DNA of 64,000 bases from Desulfobacterium sp. (lineage in GTDB: Bacteria > Desulfobacterota > Desulfobacteria > Desulfobacterales > Desulfobacteraceae), in NCBI GenBank assembly GCA_016342325.1, contig JAEINR010000002.1, positions 1 to 64,000 of the forward strand, written 5' to 3'. The notes beneath the pieces were generated by a model. That model searched no databases, was not told the origin of the DNA, and was given only the letters and a program-made list of their open reading frames with translations. Numbering within the stretch: position 1 is the first letter of the stretch; each line of letters starts with the position of its first letter. The position numbers and the translations under genes are program-made. This document shows positions 18,501 to 26,676 of the stretch, piece after piece.

Positions 18501-18644
18501 AGTGAGCTCTACCGGGGCATCGGCAGTGTGCTGTTGGGCGGGCTTGCCCTCTCAACCCTGTTTACCCTGTTCGTGATTCCGGCCCTGCTGGCCTTTTTCA
18601 TCGGTATTGAAAAACGTAAGGTGGACCAGGCAGCAAAAGCCTGA
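15519..18644 (+). CDS. RND-family efflux pump, inner-membrane transporter (HAE1 type)
   Basis: A 1041-residue protein with the standard RND layout: one N-terminal membrane helix, a large periplasmic loop, helices 2-6, a second loop and helices 8-12. The transmembrane-4 proton-relay region reads GMLVDNSIVVLENIDRH, so the first acidic residue is present and the second Asp of AcrB-type pumps is Asn, as in many HAE1 members. It exports hydrophobic compounds by proton antiport together with the adaptor upstream and the outer-membrane channel downstream. Substrate cannot be told from sequence; the TetR control suggests a toxic or membrane-active inducer. Confidence 0.93.
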   Translation: MNVIKSAIERPVTTAVMVILIVLFGVIGLMKLPVQLAPDTDLPEIEVRTSWSGASPTEMESEVVERQEDKLKSLQNLQKMESSSYNDYATITLTFDLATDIDTAMFRVSNKLNEVSDYPDNVLEPVLSSSGGSSQPIIWMLMKTKDGPDTEILKYKTFFENEVRQYIERIEGVSSLLIFGGTEDQLEIVIDPEKMTRRGITINQIISKVKAANSDVSAGVLGIDRKNYRIRTVAKFQNSFDPLDVVVYDDGMKRVFLRDVATTRIGYEPQFVSVMENAREGIVIGVKKQKGANVIEIVERVRAEVDRLNTEVLAEKNLYINWAHDEAPYILQSIDNMKKNVIIGGVLAIIILLIFLGSLRSTITIGLAIPISAIGTFIFLWLLDRNLNVVSLAGISFAVGMLVDNSIVVLENIDRHRQTGKKIFDAVLDGANEVFGAVVASTLTTVAVFLPVIFIKQEAGQLFKDISIAITASIVLSLLVSVTVIPSFMHFIYKNQKVLGDNNKKSVSKSVGGFFVNLIMGVSNQFQRNAVTRILCIFVFTSFSLASVWALMPKAEYLPQGNRNFVMSILVPPPGYSAEKRREVGEYLFEQTDQYRTAGDHGLPVIRNMFYFSSDFMSGFGLSAIDEYETEAGRFIPAMNRIINSLPGMFGISIQPGIFETGMGKGRTVDLNISGEDMNEIVKAGGMLYGAVSQAVPGSQIRPVPSLEITYPEGRVIADKLKLAANGLNEQELGIYVDVLMNGRKVDEFGPEGQDRIDLVVRGSETEFKTPEDILNAPIVNNIGRQVRIGDVATIKYETGMTQIDRLEKKRNVRLEITPPVSVPLQTAIETIQATCDTLLASGQVKDITLDLGGNADKLVDTFNALKWNLLLALMITYLLMAALFENFLYPLIIMFSVPLAAAGGLMGLRLVDLVIAPQPLDVLTMLGFIILIGTVVNNAILIVHQSLNNVRNKGMEGMMAISESVKTRIRPIFMSAFTSIFGLMPLVIATGSGSELYRGIGSVLLGGLALSTLFTLFVIPALLAFFIGIEKRKVDQAAKA

Positions 18645-18694
18645 TCTGGACAAGTTGGAATTTGAACCAAACATTACTTTGAATGGAGTGTGGA

Positions 18695-19969
18695 ATGAAA
18701 AAAAATATAGCGGCAACCCTGATGGTGATGACGGTGGTGCTGGTGGCAGGGGTGACCGCCCCGGGTGCCGCCACCCTTGAAGCCCTTCAGCAGAGCGCAT
18801 ATGACAACCGTGACCTTGTTAAGCAATACCAGGCAGACCTGGATATCACCCGGGAACAGGTGAAAGAGGCCCGGGGTGAGTTTCTGCCCTCCCTGGATAT
18901 GGGCTACACCCTGAACCGCCTCAACCACGACACGGCCGTGGGCGAGAACCGGAAGAACGACACCTTTACCACCGGGGCTTCCTGGAATGTGTTTGCCGGG
19001 TTCAAGGATCACTATACCCTTAAGGCGGCCGAGACCCTGACCCATGCCAGCGGATTCCTCCTCGACTCCGTCAAGCAGGATATCAGTCTCAGGGTGGCCC
19101 TGGACTATCTTGCGGTTTACCGGGCCCTGGAAAACCTGAAGGTGTCTGAAACCGAGGTGAAGCTCTACCAGGACCGGCTGAAGCAGATCCGCCTCAAGGT
19201 CAAGGTGGGGGTGCTCAAGAAGACCGACCTGTTAAAGGTCAAGGTGGAGATGGACAACGCCCTTCAGAACCGGCGGCGAACCGAGGCGGCCGTTGCCGTT
19301 TCGGTCAACCGGCTTGGCTTTGAGACCGGCACCCGGGTGGAGCGGCAGACCCTTGATTTTTCCTTGTTTGATCAGTTGCCGGACCGGGGCGAGTCCACGG
19401 CCTACGAGAAGACTCTCCTTGAGAACCGCAGCGAGCTCAATGCGCTGAAGCGCTCCCTTGAGGCATCGGGCATGCAGGTTGCCGCATCTAAAGCGTCCCT
19501 CTATCCCCGGGCAGACCTTAAAATGAGCTATGCCTCCCACACCCGGGATGATTTCTTTGGGGACGGGTTTGAGAATTCCGACGACGAGGTGCGCTGCCAG
19601 GCCGTGATCTCCATGAATCTCTTTGACGGCATGAAGAAATATGCCCGGACAAGCCAGGCCCGGCTTGCACAGAAAAAAATCGGGTTTGAGATTACCGAGC
19701 TTGAGGAGGCGCTGAAGACCGAGCTGAAGAACACCCTGATCAACCTGGATGTCGCCTTTGACAACCTTGCAGTGGCCAAGGCTGGAACCGCCGAGGCCCA
19801 GGAAAACCTGAGGGTCACGGACCTTGGGTTTGGCCAGGGGCTGGGTACTTCCTCGGATGTGCTGGACGCCATCTTCAACCTCTCCCGGGCGAAGTTCAAC
19901 CTGATCAGCGCCTATACTGAGGTGTTTGAGAACGATTTTAAGCTCAAACGTCTGGTGGAGCGTTTCTGA
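18695..19969 (+). CDS. TolC-like outer-membrane efflux protein
   Basis: A 424-residue outer-membrane factor with a signal peptide (MKKNIAATLMVMTVVLVAGVT). Two repeated OEP regions can be seen, each with long amphipathic helices (ITREQVKEARGEFLPSLDMGY and LEASGMQVAASKASLYPRADL are the characteristic repeat starts). It forms the trimeric channel of the tripartite pump encoded by the two preceding genes. The ATG at 18695 has GGAG six bases upstream; an ATG four codons earlier is less well placed. A hairpin terminator follows at 20067-20108. Confidence 0.9.
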   Translation: MKKNIAATLMVMTVVLVAGVTAPGAATLEALQQSAYDNRDLVKQYQADLDITREQVKEARGEFLPSLDMGYTLNRLNHDTAVGENRKNDTFTTGASWNVFAGFKDHYTLKAAETLTHASGFLLDSVKQDISLRVALDYLAVYRALENLKVSETEVKLYQDRLKQIRLKVKVGVLKKTDLLKVKVEMDNALQNRRRTEAAVAVSVNRLGFETGTRVERQTLDFSLFDQLPDRGESTAYEKTLLENRSELNALKRSLEASGMQVAASKASLYPRADLKMSYASHTRDDFFGDGFENSDDEVRCQAVISMNLFDGMKKYARTSQARLAQKKIGFEITELEEALKTELKNTLINLDVAFDNLAVAKAGTAEAQENLRVTDLGFGQGLGTSSDVLDAIFNLSRAKFNLISAYTEVFENDFKLKRLVERF

Positions 19970-20066
19970 TCCATTGAATGTCTGCATGCTGCGCCTTGTC
20001 AAAAGGAGGGGCTGGCTGAAACACCTGGTGGCGGTTTTTTGATCCACTGATTATAGTAAATAGAAG

Positions 20067-20108
20067 AAAAGGGCATGGGCAAACCGAAAAGGGGTGCCCA
20101 TGCCTTTT
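20067..20108. terminator. Bidirectional terminator between tolC-like gene and pqiC
   Basis: AAAAGGGCATGGGCA pairs with TGCCCATGCCTTTT, with one bulged base, across a 13-base loop. A and T runs flank the stem on both sides, so it can serve both convergent transcripts. Confidence 0.85.
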
Positions 20109-20168
20109 CTATTAACAGACGCCTTGGGGCATCAATTCGAGTGGGAATCTCCCCCACTTTGTGTCAGG

Positions 20169-20837
20169 TTACCCCTGTACCACCTTATACATGCCCCCGG
20201 CAATGTCCCGGCTCAACGCCCCAAGGGCTGTACTCTGGGCCTTTACATAGGCGGCCATGCCCGTCCCCTCGACAGGTACGGAGATGGTAAACCCCCGGGT
20301 CAGTATCTGTGTCTGGGTTTCCGTGGCAACGATCTGCCACACGGCATCCAGGGTGGTCCCCTTGCCTGGCTCACCTTCAAATTGGTGAACCGTCACATGC
20401 ACCTGGTATTGGGGACGCAAGGCCCGTTCCCAGGGATAAATCGTCACCCGGGGCGTCTGGAGCAGTGCCGATAAATTCATCACAAGGGTTTCCGCAACCT
20501 GACGTTTCAGGGAATCCCCCCAGCGGTGGAATTCATTAATGGCAATACGGTGTTGCCCGGCACGGGTGACAATTTGCGGGCGGTCCAAATGACCGGGAAT
20601 GCTCACCGGCCCAACACCAATGGCGATATTTTGTAACGGCGTTCTGTCCGGCACCATGGGGCTCGGCCCATTCAGCACATAATAGGAGGACGGTTGTGTG
20701 GCACAGCCATAGCCTGAAAACAGAATGAGCAGTCCCAGCAACAGCAATCTGCAGCGCCCGGCATGGGAATGTAGCCCCTTTTCCGTTGTCATCGGTACTC
20801 TGGTTTCCCTTCGCGTGCAAACATCTACAATGCCCAT
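20169..20837 (-). CDS. pqiC: PqiC-like outer-membrane lipoprotein
   Basis: A 222-residue lipoprotein. A hydrophobic stretch (LLLLGLLILFSGYGC) ends in a lipobox cysteine, after which the ABC-transport auxiliary domain (YmbA/PqiC) begins with the usual SSYYVL. PqiC sits in the outer membrane and binds the end of the PqiB tube. The ATG at 20837 overlaps the pqiB stop region and has GGGGGAG in front, but gives an N-terminal region of about 30 residues before the hydrophobic core; the ATG at 20792 gives a conventional signal peptide, so the start is uncertain. It is the last gene of pqiABC. Confidence 0.85.
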   Translation of the reverse strand: MGIVDVCTRRETRVPMTTEKGLHSHAGRCRLLLLGLLILFSGYGCATQPSSYYVLNGPSPMVPDRTPLQNIAIGVGPVSIPGHLDRPQIVTRAGQHRIAINEFHRWGDSLKRQVAETLVMNLSALLQTPRVTIYPWERALRPQYQVHVTVHQFEGEPGKGTTLDAVWQIVATETQTQILTRGFTISVPVEGTGMAAYVKAQSTALGALSRDIAGGMYKVVQG

Positions 20838-22511
20838 TTATTCTCCCCCTTTTCCTTTTAACAATGATTCCGGGTGACGCTCCAGGTACTCAGCCAGAAG
20901 ACGGATGGCCCGTGCCGCCTCGCCCAGGTCGCCTAGGGCACGCTGGAACTCCACAACGGTGGAAGAATCCCTGGCGACCAGCGCATTCAGGCCTTCCATG
21001 GTCTGTCGCGCTTGTTTTACCGTTGGCGGCAATTGCGTTTCCAACCCATTTGCCAGTTTTTGAATATGCAGCAGTGTGGCATCCAGGTTCTTCATTGTAT
21101 TGTGAACCTCCCTGGATGCTGCCAAGGCGCCAATGCCGTCACTGGTGGCCTGAACGCTTTGAAGGGTATCCAGAATACCGACACCGATTTTTTCCATGGG
21201 AATTTTTTGAATGCTTGCAAGCACTGCGGATAGGTTGCCCGCGATCTCTTCAATGGGCGTGGCAATGGTGGGAATTTCGGAAATGCCGTTATTGGCAGTC
21301 ATCCTGGCCGGCTCGGCAGACGGGAAAAAGTCCAGGGCCACATACAGTTTGCCCGTGATCAAACTGGCGGTTTTGACCTGCCCCCGCATTCCCTGTTCAA
21401 CCAAAATGTCCAGGACTGACGTTTTCTCCGGGAGGGGTGCCCCGGATGCGATGCGAAGCAGTCGCTCCTGGGCCACCTCAATGCCCACCGGCACAAGCAC
21501 GTTTTTGTGTTCCCAGTCAAACTCAATGCCGATGTCCACGACCCGCCCCACTGGAAAACCCTTGAATTCCACAGGCGCTCCGATTTCAAGCCCCCGGACC
21601 GACTGGGAAAAGTTGAGCCGGTAGTATTCCTTTTCCGTAAATTGTTCCGCCATTGCCGCATCCCGGCTGGGGTACAGGGGGAAAACAGCCCCTCCACCGG
21701 CCAGCGGTCGGGTGTCCAGGTGGCCGGGATTGGCCAGCACAATTCCGCCGATGAGAAGGCTCATCAGGGATTGGGTGTTAATGCGAAGCCCGTCGGTACT
21801 CACATCCATGTCCAGGCCGGAGGCGGACCAAAACCGGGAAGATTCCGTGACAATGCGATCATGGGGGGCGTCAATGAACACCATGACATCCACCCCTTTT
21901 CCTTCCTTTTGAAGGGCATACCCGGTGACCTGGCCCACCTTGACCCCCCGGTAATGGACCGGGGAGCCATAGTCCAGGGAATCCAGTTTGTCGGCCTTCA
22001 GGGTAAACACCTTGCCCCGCAGATCACCGGTCACCATGGGCGGAATCTCAAGTCCCGTGAAATCAAATTGCGCCTTTCCCTGCCTGCCCGGCTCAACGGC
22101 AATGTATACCCCGGACAGGAGGGTCCCCAGGCCACTCACCGTGCTGCCGCTGAGGCGGGGCCGGACCACCCAGAACCGTGCATGCTCCGTCAGGTAGTCC
22201 TTGGTCTCTTTGGCAAGGTCCACCGTGACCCGTACGCCTTTCATGTCGTGGGTCAGCTCCACACTTTGGACCTGGCCGATCTCCACATCCTTAAATCTCA
22301 CTTTCGTCTTTCCGGCCTCAAGACCTTCTGCCGACGCAAAGGTGATGGTCACGGTGGGGCCTTTTTCTGTAAATGTCGTATAGATTAGCCCTGCACCGAT
22401 GAGCAGGGCCACAATGGGCACCACCCATATGAGAGAGAGTCCCTTTTGGGGGCTCACGGTTGCCTGGGGTAATTCTGTTGACGGGAATGTCGGTGGGGGC
22501 TGTTCCATCAT
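20838..22511 (-). CDS. pqiB: PqiB, MCE-domain lipid-transport tube protein
   Basis: A 557-residue protein (E. coli PqiB 546) with one N-terminal membrane helix (SLIWVVPIVALLIGAGLIYTTF) and three MCE domains starting near residues 50, 165 and 290 (GPTVTITFASAEGLEAGKTKVRFKDVEIG is the first MCE signature). The C-terminal 120 residues are helical, matching the needle of PqiB. It stacks into a tube that spans the periplasm and carries lipids between membranes. It lies three bases after pqiA and directly before pqiC on the minus strand. Confidence 0.93.
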   Translation of the reverse strand: MMEQPPPTFPSTELPQATVSPQKGLSLIWVVPIVALLIGAGLIYTTFTEKGPTVTITFASAEGLEAGKTKVRFKDVEIGQVQSVELTHDMKGVRVTVDLAKETKDYLTEHARFWVVRPRLSGSTVSGLGTLLSGVYIAVEPGRQGKAQFDFTGLEIPPMVTGDLRGKVFTLKADKLDSLDYGSPVHYRGVKVGQVTGYALQKEGKGVDVMVFIDAPHDRIVTESSRFWSASGLDMDVSTDGLRINTQSLMSLLIGGIVLANPGHLDTRPLAGGGAVFPLYPSRDAAMAEQFTEKEYYRLNFSQSVRGLEIGAPVEFKGFPVGRVVDIGIEFDWEHKNVLVPVGIEVAQERLLRIASGAPLPEKTSVLDILVEQGMRGQVKTASLITGKLYVALDFFPSAEPARMTANNGISEIPTIATPIEEIAGNLSAVLASIQKIPMEKIGVGILDTLQSVQATSDGIGALAASREVHNTMKNLDATLLHIQKLANGLETQLPPTVKQARQTMEGLNALVARDSSTVVEFQRALGDLGEAARAIRLLAEYLERHPESLLKGKGGE

Positions 22512-22514
22512 AAA

Positions 22515-23774
22515 TTAATCCTTTTTGTCCCAAATCAGTCGAGCATCAAAGCTTTCTGCCGCAAGCATGGTCATCACCACCACGGCAGCGAAATATATGG
22601 CGCCGGGGCCGGCCTCAATGGCGCCAAGGGGGCCTAACTGCACCAGCGCCACCAGCACTGTCACCACGTACACATCCACCATGGACCAGCGACCCACAGC
22701 TTCAGTGAAGCGGTATAGTCGGGTCCGGTCTTCCGGTTTCCATTGGGAGCGAAACTGTACCGAAAGCAGTAAGTAGATCAAACTCACCAGTTTTAGGATC
22801 GGAATAAGCACACTGGCGACAAAAATGACCAGGGCAATATGCCATGAACCGGAGAACATGAAGTAGATCACGCCGCTCATAATGGTATCGGCCTGTTCCC
22901 TGGCAACCGTGCGGGTGAAGGTGATGGGCATTAAATTGGCGGGTGCGTAAAAAACGATGGCCGTCAGCACCAGGGCCCATGTGCGCTGGATGCTGTTTGG
23001 CTTTCGGGCGTGTAACCGGGCGTTACACCGGGGACAACGGGCGTTACCCCAGGGTGAACGGGTCGGTACCTGGACCATGAGCGTGCAGCTGTGGCAGGTG
23101 GCCGCCCGGACCGGGCCATGGACCCCTTCATCCCTGGCCCTGGGGCTTAGGGGAATGCGCCGCCATATGTCGTCGGGGTTGAGGCCGGAAAAAGCGGCCA
23201 GAAGCACAACAATAAGCCCTGCAAACGCCCATAACGCCACCCCTGGTATGATGTCGGCCATCTTGGCCAGCTTGATCATGGAAACCAGAATGCCCAGCAT
23301 AAACACTTCCATCATGCTCCAGGGCCGCAGGCGCTGGAGGGCCCTGAAAACGCCTGCACTGCGTCCGGCCAATCGTCCGATCACCATGGGAGAAAGGAGA
23401 TACACAAGCCCCATGAGCTGCACAAGGGGAACCAGCACACTGGTTAGCAGCACCAGGCCGGAGAGCCCGGGCATGCCTTGGTGGTAGAGGCCTGCAATCC
23501 CCGTAATAAGAGTGGTTTCCCGAATTTGTCCTTCAAGTCTCATGGAAAGAAACGGATAGACATTGGCAATGGCAAAGAGAATCAGCCCGGTCACCGCAAG
23601 GGCTAATGTGCGCTGCACCGTATCCGGGGTTTTCCGGAACAGCACCGCCCTGCAACGACCGCACATGGCCTTGCTGCCCACGGGTAAGTCAGGGAGCTGC
23701 TGCACCCGGCCGCAATCATGGCATGCCGTTATTGGCGGTGGGGGCGTACGCATTTCAATGCTGGTTTTTGCCAT
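22515..23774 (-). CDS. pqiA: PqiA, paraquat-inducible inner-membrane protein
   Basis: A 419-residue integral membrane protein with two tandem PqiA domains, each with four membrane helices. Each domain begins with a zinc-ribbon: CHDC...CGRC near residue 18 and CHSC...CPRC near residue 220. PqiA feeds lipid substrate to the PqiB tube. It is the first gene of pqiABC, and the ATG at 23774 is preceded by AAAGAGAA. Despite the name, the operon serves membrane lipid homeostasis and need not respond to superoxide in an anaerobe. Confidence 0.92.
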   Translation of the reverse strand: MAKTSIEMRTPPPPITACHDCGRVQQLPDLPVGSKAMCGRCRAVLFRKTPDTVQRTLALAVTGLILFAIANVYPFLSMRLEGQIRETTLITGIAGLYHQGMPGLSGLVLLTSVLVPLVQLMGLVYLLSPMVIGRLAGRSAGVFRALQRLRPWSMMEVFMLGILVSMIKLAKMADIIPGVALWAFAGLIVVLLAAFSGLNPDDIWRRIPLSPRARDEGVHGPVRAATCHSCTLMVQVPTRSPWGNARCPRCNARLHARKPNSIQRTWALVLTAIVFYAPANLMPITFTRTVAREQADTIMSGVIYFMFSGSWHIALVIFVASVLIPILKLVSLIYLLLSVQFRSQWKPEDRTRLYRFTEAVGRWSMVDVYVVTVLVALVQLGPLGAIEAGPGAIYFAAVVVMTMLAAESFDARLIWDKKD

Positions 23775-24214
23775 GTTCTCTTTCTTTAAAGACGATTTTT
23801 TTAGATTTCGATCTGTTTCCAGCCCTGAATGTATGCCAAAGCTTTGCTGATGGCAAGTTTGTTATTGGAAGGTTTATTCAATTTGTGATCCTTATATTTC
23901 CCTGCCGCCCCAAGCTTGCCCTTGGCCTGGGGCGACACGGATACCCCTGTGGGTGTTACCCTTTGGGCCCTGGCGGAATGTTTCACGTGAAAAGAGAGCA
24001 CTGTGGATGCCGGGCGCTTTTCCTTGGAAGTAATTCTTGACTATTTTTCTTGAGCTTATAAATTAGGGGGCTGAACCATTGGAATTCGTTTGTTGGAGCA
24101 GGATCGATGGATGTTTGCACTCGACGGGATGCCTGCTTTACCTGTTGTAATAAAAAAAGGGCTCTGTTCATAAGCGAAGAGCTATAACCACGACAGCATG
24201 ACAGGATGACCACC
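23775..24214. other. Intergenic region upstream of pqiA and the radical SAM gene
   Basis: A 66-codon minus-strand frame at 23801-24001 has no ribosome site or family resemblance and is not called. The region contains a parS-like 16-mer at 23979-23994 and presumably the divergent promoters for pqiABC and the radical SAM gene. Confidence 0.45.
23979..23994. promoter_or_regulatory. parS-like site
   Basis: TGTTTCACGTGAAAAG matches the bacterial ParB-binding consensus TGTTTCACGTGAAACA at 14 of 16 positions, with an intact TTTCACGTGAAA core. It lies between pqiA and a radical SAM gene. No par or replication gene is in the window. Confidence 0.4.
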
Positions 24215-25096
24215 ATGAAATATGAGGGCCAGATATTCAGACCGTTCAGTGAGGCAAACAGTTATATTCTCCAGTGCACCATCGGCTGTTCCCACAACGG
24301 GTGTTCGTTTTGCGGCATGTACAAGGACAAGCGCTACAGGGTTCGATCCCTTGATGAGATCAGCCGGGATATCCGCATGGCAAAGGACCATTACGGGGAT
24401 CTGGAAAAGGTGTTCCTTTGCGACGGGGACGCCATTGCCATGGAGAACGACCTGTTGCTGGAGATTCTACGTCAACTCTATGAAACATTCCCCTCCCTCC
24501 GCCATGTGGGATCCTATGTGGGCCCCCAAAGTACCCTGGGAAAGAGCATGACCGAACTTTGTGCCCTGCGGGCCGCCGGCCTCACCAAGGCGTATCTCGG
24601 GGTGGAGACCGGGGACGAAGAAATGTTGAAGCAGATCAACAAGGGGGTGACCGCAGATGAGATGCTGGCTGCCGGAACGCGCCTGGTGAATGCCGGTATC
24701 AACCTGTCTGCCATGGTGCTCCTGGGCCTTGCCGGCAATGACAAGGCGGTTCAGGAACGTATCGCTATTGCCACGGCCGAGATCTGCAACCGGATGAAGC
24801 CCCGGTACCTTGCCGCATTGACTGTGACCCCGGTGCCCGGTACACGGCTTTACACGGAGATGGAAAAGGGCCGTTTTGTGGTGCCCGATGCCTTTGCCAC
24901 CCTGGAGGAGATGAAGACCCTGTTTGAACATATCCATGCCGACAACATGAAATTTGTCGGAGTCCACGCCTCCAACCACCTGCCCATCAACGGCACCCTC
25001 CAGAAGGACAAGGCACGCATGGTGGCGCTGATCGATTCTGTCCTGGAAAAAAGGGACCTGTCCCGCCTCAGGCCTGAGACCACGCGGTCGCTTTGA
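24215..25096 (+). CDS. Radical SAM protein (COG1032-like), paralogue of the gene at 36925
   Basis: A 293-residue radical SAM protein. The cluster cysteines are spaced C-x4-C-x2-C (GCSHNGCSFCG) instead of the usual C-x3-C-x2-C, as is also true of its paralogue at 36925-37794. Other radical SAM features are LCDGDA after the first strand, LGVETGD and VLLGLAG. The ATG at 24215 is chosen because MKYEGQIFRP aligns with the paralogue's MHYEGNIIRP and because AGGA lies nine bases upstream; an ATG nine bases earlier has poor spacing. The reaction is unknown. Its neighbours give no pathway. Confidence 0.82.
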   Translation: MKYEGQIFRPFSEANSYILQCTIGCSHNGCSFCGMYKDKRYRVRSLDEISRDIRMAKDHYGDLEKVFLCDGDAIAMENDLLLEILRQLYETFPSLRHVGSYVGPQSTLGKSMTELCALRAAGLTKAYLGVETGDEEMLKQINKGVTADEMLAAGTRLVNAGINLSAMVLLGLAGNDKAVQERIAIATAEICNRMKPRYLAALTVTPVPGTRLYTEMEKGRFVVPDAFATLEEMKTLFEHIHADNMKFVGVHASNHLPINGTLQKDKARMVALIDSVLEKRDLSRLRPETTRSL

Positions 25097-25116
25097 TTGC
25101 GACCCGTTATGTATAA

Positions 25117-25191
25117 CCAGGACAAGCCAGAACCCAATAACTTTCTGATGCTTTTGCCAAAATAACGCGAAAATCAGAGCTAAGAAGCTAA
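25117..25191 (+). repeat. Dispersed repeat, copy B
   Basis: About 75 bases shared with copy A (15399-15471, inverted) and partly with copy C (43845-43896). The most conserved part is TTTTGCCAAAATAA followed by AGAGCTAAGAAGCTAA. It fills the gap between a radical SAM gene and a small membrane-protein gene. Confidence 0.78.
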
Positions 25192-25212
25192 CATATATAA
25201 GGAGATGAAAAC

Positions 25213-25539
25213 ATGATCTATAACCTGCTAATCTTGAGCGTGGCCATTTTTCTGGTGTCATACCTGTTACCGGGAATTCGCATCAAGGACGTCTGGACCG
25301 CGGTGATCGTGGCCCTGGTCTACTCGACCATCAATTTTTTCACCGGCTGGCTTTTGGCGCTGCTGACCTTTCCCCTCATGATCGTGACCTTCGGGCTGTT
25401 CAAGTTTGTGATCAACGCCTTTCTTCTGTGGATCACGGACAAGCTCATGGAGGACTTTGAGATTAACTCCATTGGAACCACCCTGGTGGCCGCCTGCCTG
25501 ATCACCCTGGTGGATTCTTTGCTCCACTGGATCTTTTGA
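25213..25539 (+). CDS. Small four-helix membrane protein (phage holin family 4-2 type)
   Basis: A 108-residue protein made of four hydrophobic helices (MIYNLLILSVAIFLVSYLLPGI, VWTAVIVALVYSTINFFTGW, LALLTFPLMIVTFGLFKFVIN, IGTTLVAACLITLVDSLLHW). This is the PF04020-type family, annotated as phage holin 4 superfamily but common in chromosomes away from prophages; no lysis genes are nearby, so a holin role is not supported. An AAGGAG ribosome site precedes the ATG. It is convergent with the radical SAM gene at 25548. Confidence 0.82.
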   Translation: MIYNLLILSVAIFLVSYLLPGIRIKDVWTAVIVALVYSTINFFTGWLLALLTFPLMIVTFGLFKFVINAFLLWITDKLMEDFEINSIGTTLVAACLITLVDSLLHWIF

Positions 25540-25547
25540 TCTGTTGA

Positions 25548-26456
25548 TCACCGGGACCAGTGATTGACGTTTTCTGACGCCGCCTGTTGGAGCCGTTTCA
25601 GGGTGGCAGGATCGTTGAACAGCTCACGGCACAGGTCGCACTTTCTGTAGCGGATAATCTGTCTTGACGTGAATCCCGCAAAAAGGGCCAGGCGGGTGAT
25701 GCCTGCGGTGCGTATCAGGTGGAAAAGACGGTTGGTTTCGCTGGCCTTGAAGAGCCCATCAACGCTGTTGTCGGCAAGGTTGCCCAGGAAAAAGACCTGG
25801 GTGTCGGTGAAGTGACTGCCGGCATCGCAGCAGGCGTACATGTCAAGTTCCGGGGTGAGATAGGGGTTCATGGCACAGCAATTGGCCTGGAAATCCGTGC
25901 AAAGGGGGCCATGGTCAAAGCTGGCTGCCCGGCCCGAATAGATCAGGGGCTCGGGAAAGAAGCGAAGGGCGTTTGCCCTGAGGAACGCCTCGTGGGGATC
26001 ATCCTGTTCGGAAAAATCGGTCACAAACGAGACAAAATAATCCACCCCGTATGTTTGACAGCTTTCGGCGGCATTGACTACGTTCCGGGGAGGCAACCCC
26101 TGTTGATGCCATCGGCTGTAGCTGAGCCGCAGCTGACAGAGTCCGTTCTTTTTCAGCGCCTTAACCACCGTGTCCGCCCTTTCCCGGGTGGGGGCCCAGA
26201 AACTGTTGGTAACGATTCTTGTGTAAATGCCAAGGTCGTGGCAGAGCCGGACAAGTTCGTTGATCTCGTTGAGAAAGATCAGGGGCTCGCCTGCGGTGAA
26301 GCTGATCCCCTTGACCTTGCTTGCTGCCATTTCATGGATAATTTCCCGTGCCCGGCCAAGGTCCATGGTGCTGGTGTCAGGGATCTCTCCCTTTGCCACA
26401 CAGTGCCCGCACCTGAGGTTGCACTGGGTTGAATATCCAAACGCGATTGTTCTCAT
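25548..26456 (-). CDS. Radical SAM protein with C-terminal SPASM-like cysteines
   Basis: A 302-residue radical SAM enzyme with a canonical CNLRCGHC cluster motif at residues 12-19 and FTAGEPL following. Further cysteines (CTDFQANCC, YACCDAG, then KCDLC near the end) suggest one or more auxiliary iron-sulfur clusters as in SPASM/twitch maturases. Such enzymes modify peptides, proteins or small molecules. The divergent gene 220 bases away encodes a small conserved protein with several cysteines, a possible but unproven substrate. It is convergent with the holin-like gene. Confidence 0.82.
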   Translation of the reverse strand: MRTIAFGYSTQCNLRCGHCVAKGEIPDTSTMDLGRAREIIHEMAASKVKGISFTAGEPLIFLNEINELVRLCHDLGIYTRIVTNSFWAPTRERADTVVKALKKNGLCQLRLSYSRWHQQGLPPRNVVNAAESCQTYGVDYFVSFVTDFSEQDDPHEAFLRANALRFFPEPLIYSGRAASFDHGPLCTDFQANCCAMNPYLTPELDMYACCDAGSHFTDTQVFFLGNLADNSVDGLFKASETNRLFHLIRTAGITRLALFAGFTSRQIIRYRKCDLCRELFNDPATLKRLQQAASENVNHWSR

Positions 26457-26676
26457 GGAATGGTTTCCTTCTGGTTGCTGTCTCTTTATCTCTTGCCAAG
26501 GGGGTTATACCGCTTTCTCCAGGCGAAATATAGGAAAAACCCGATGGGGACTCTTCTTTTACCCAAGGGAATGCCCCAAATAATAATATGTTAATGGGTT
26601 GATTTTTCTGCCGTCCCTCCCTATAAGAAGCAGAGCCTTTCGAGGGTATGTTTATCATCAAGGAGAAGAAAAGATC

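Noticed and set aside
23801-24001. A 66-codon minus-strand frame starting near the parS-like site
   Set aside because: The start resembles MLSFHVKHS only because it crosses the TTTCACGTGAAA palindrome; no ribosome site and no family resemblance.
25213-25539. Holin as evidence of a prophage
   Set aside because: The family name is misleading; there are no endolysin, capsid or integrase genes nearby and neighbours are chromosomal.
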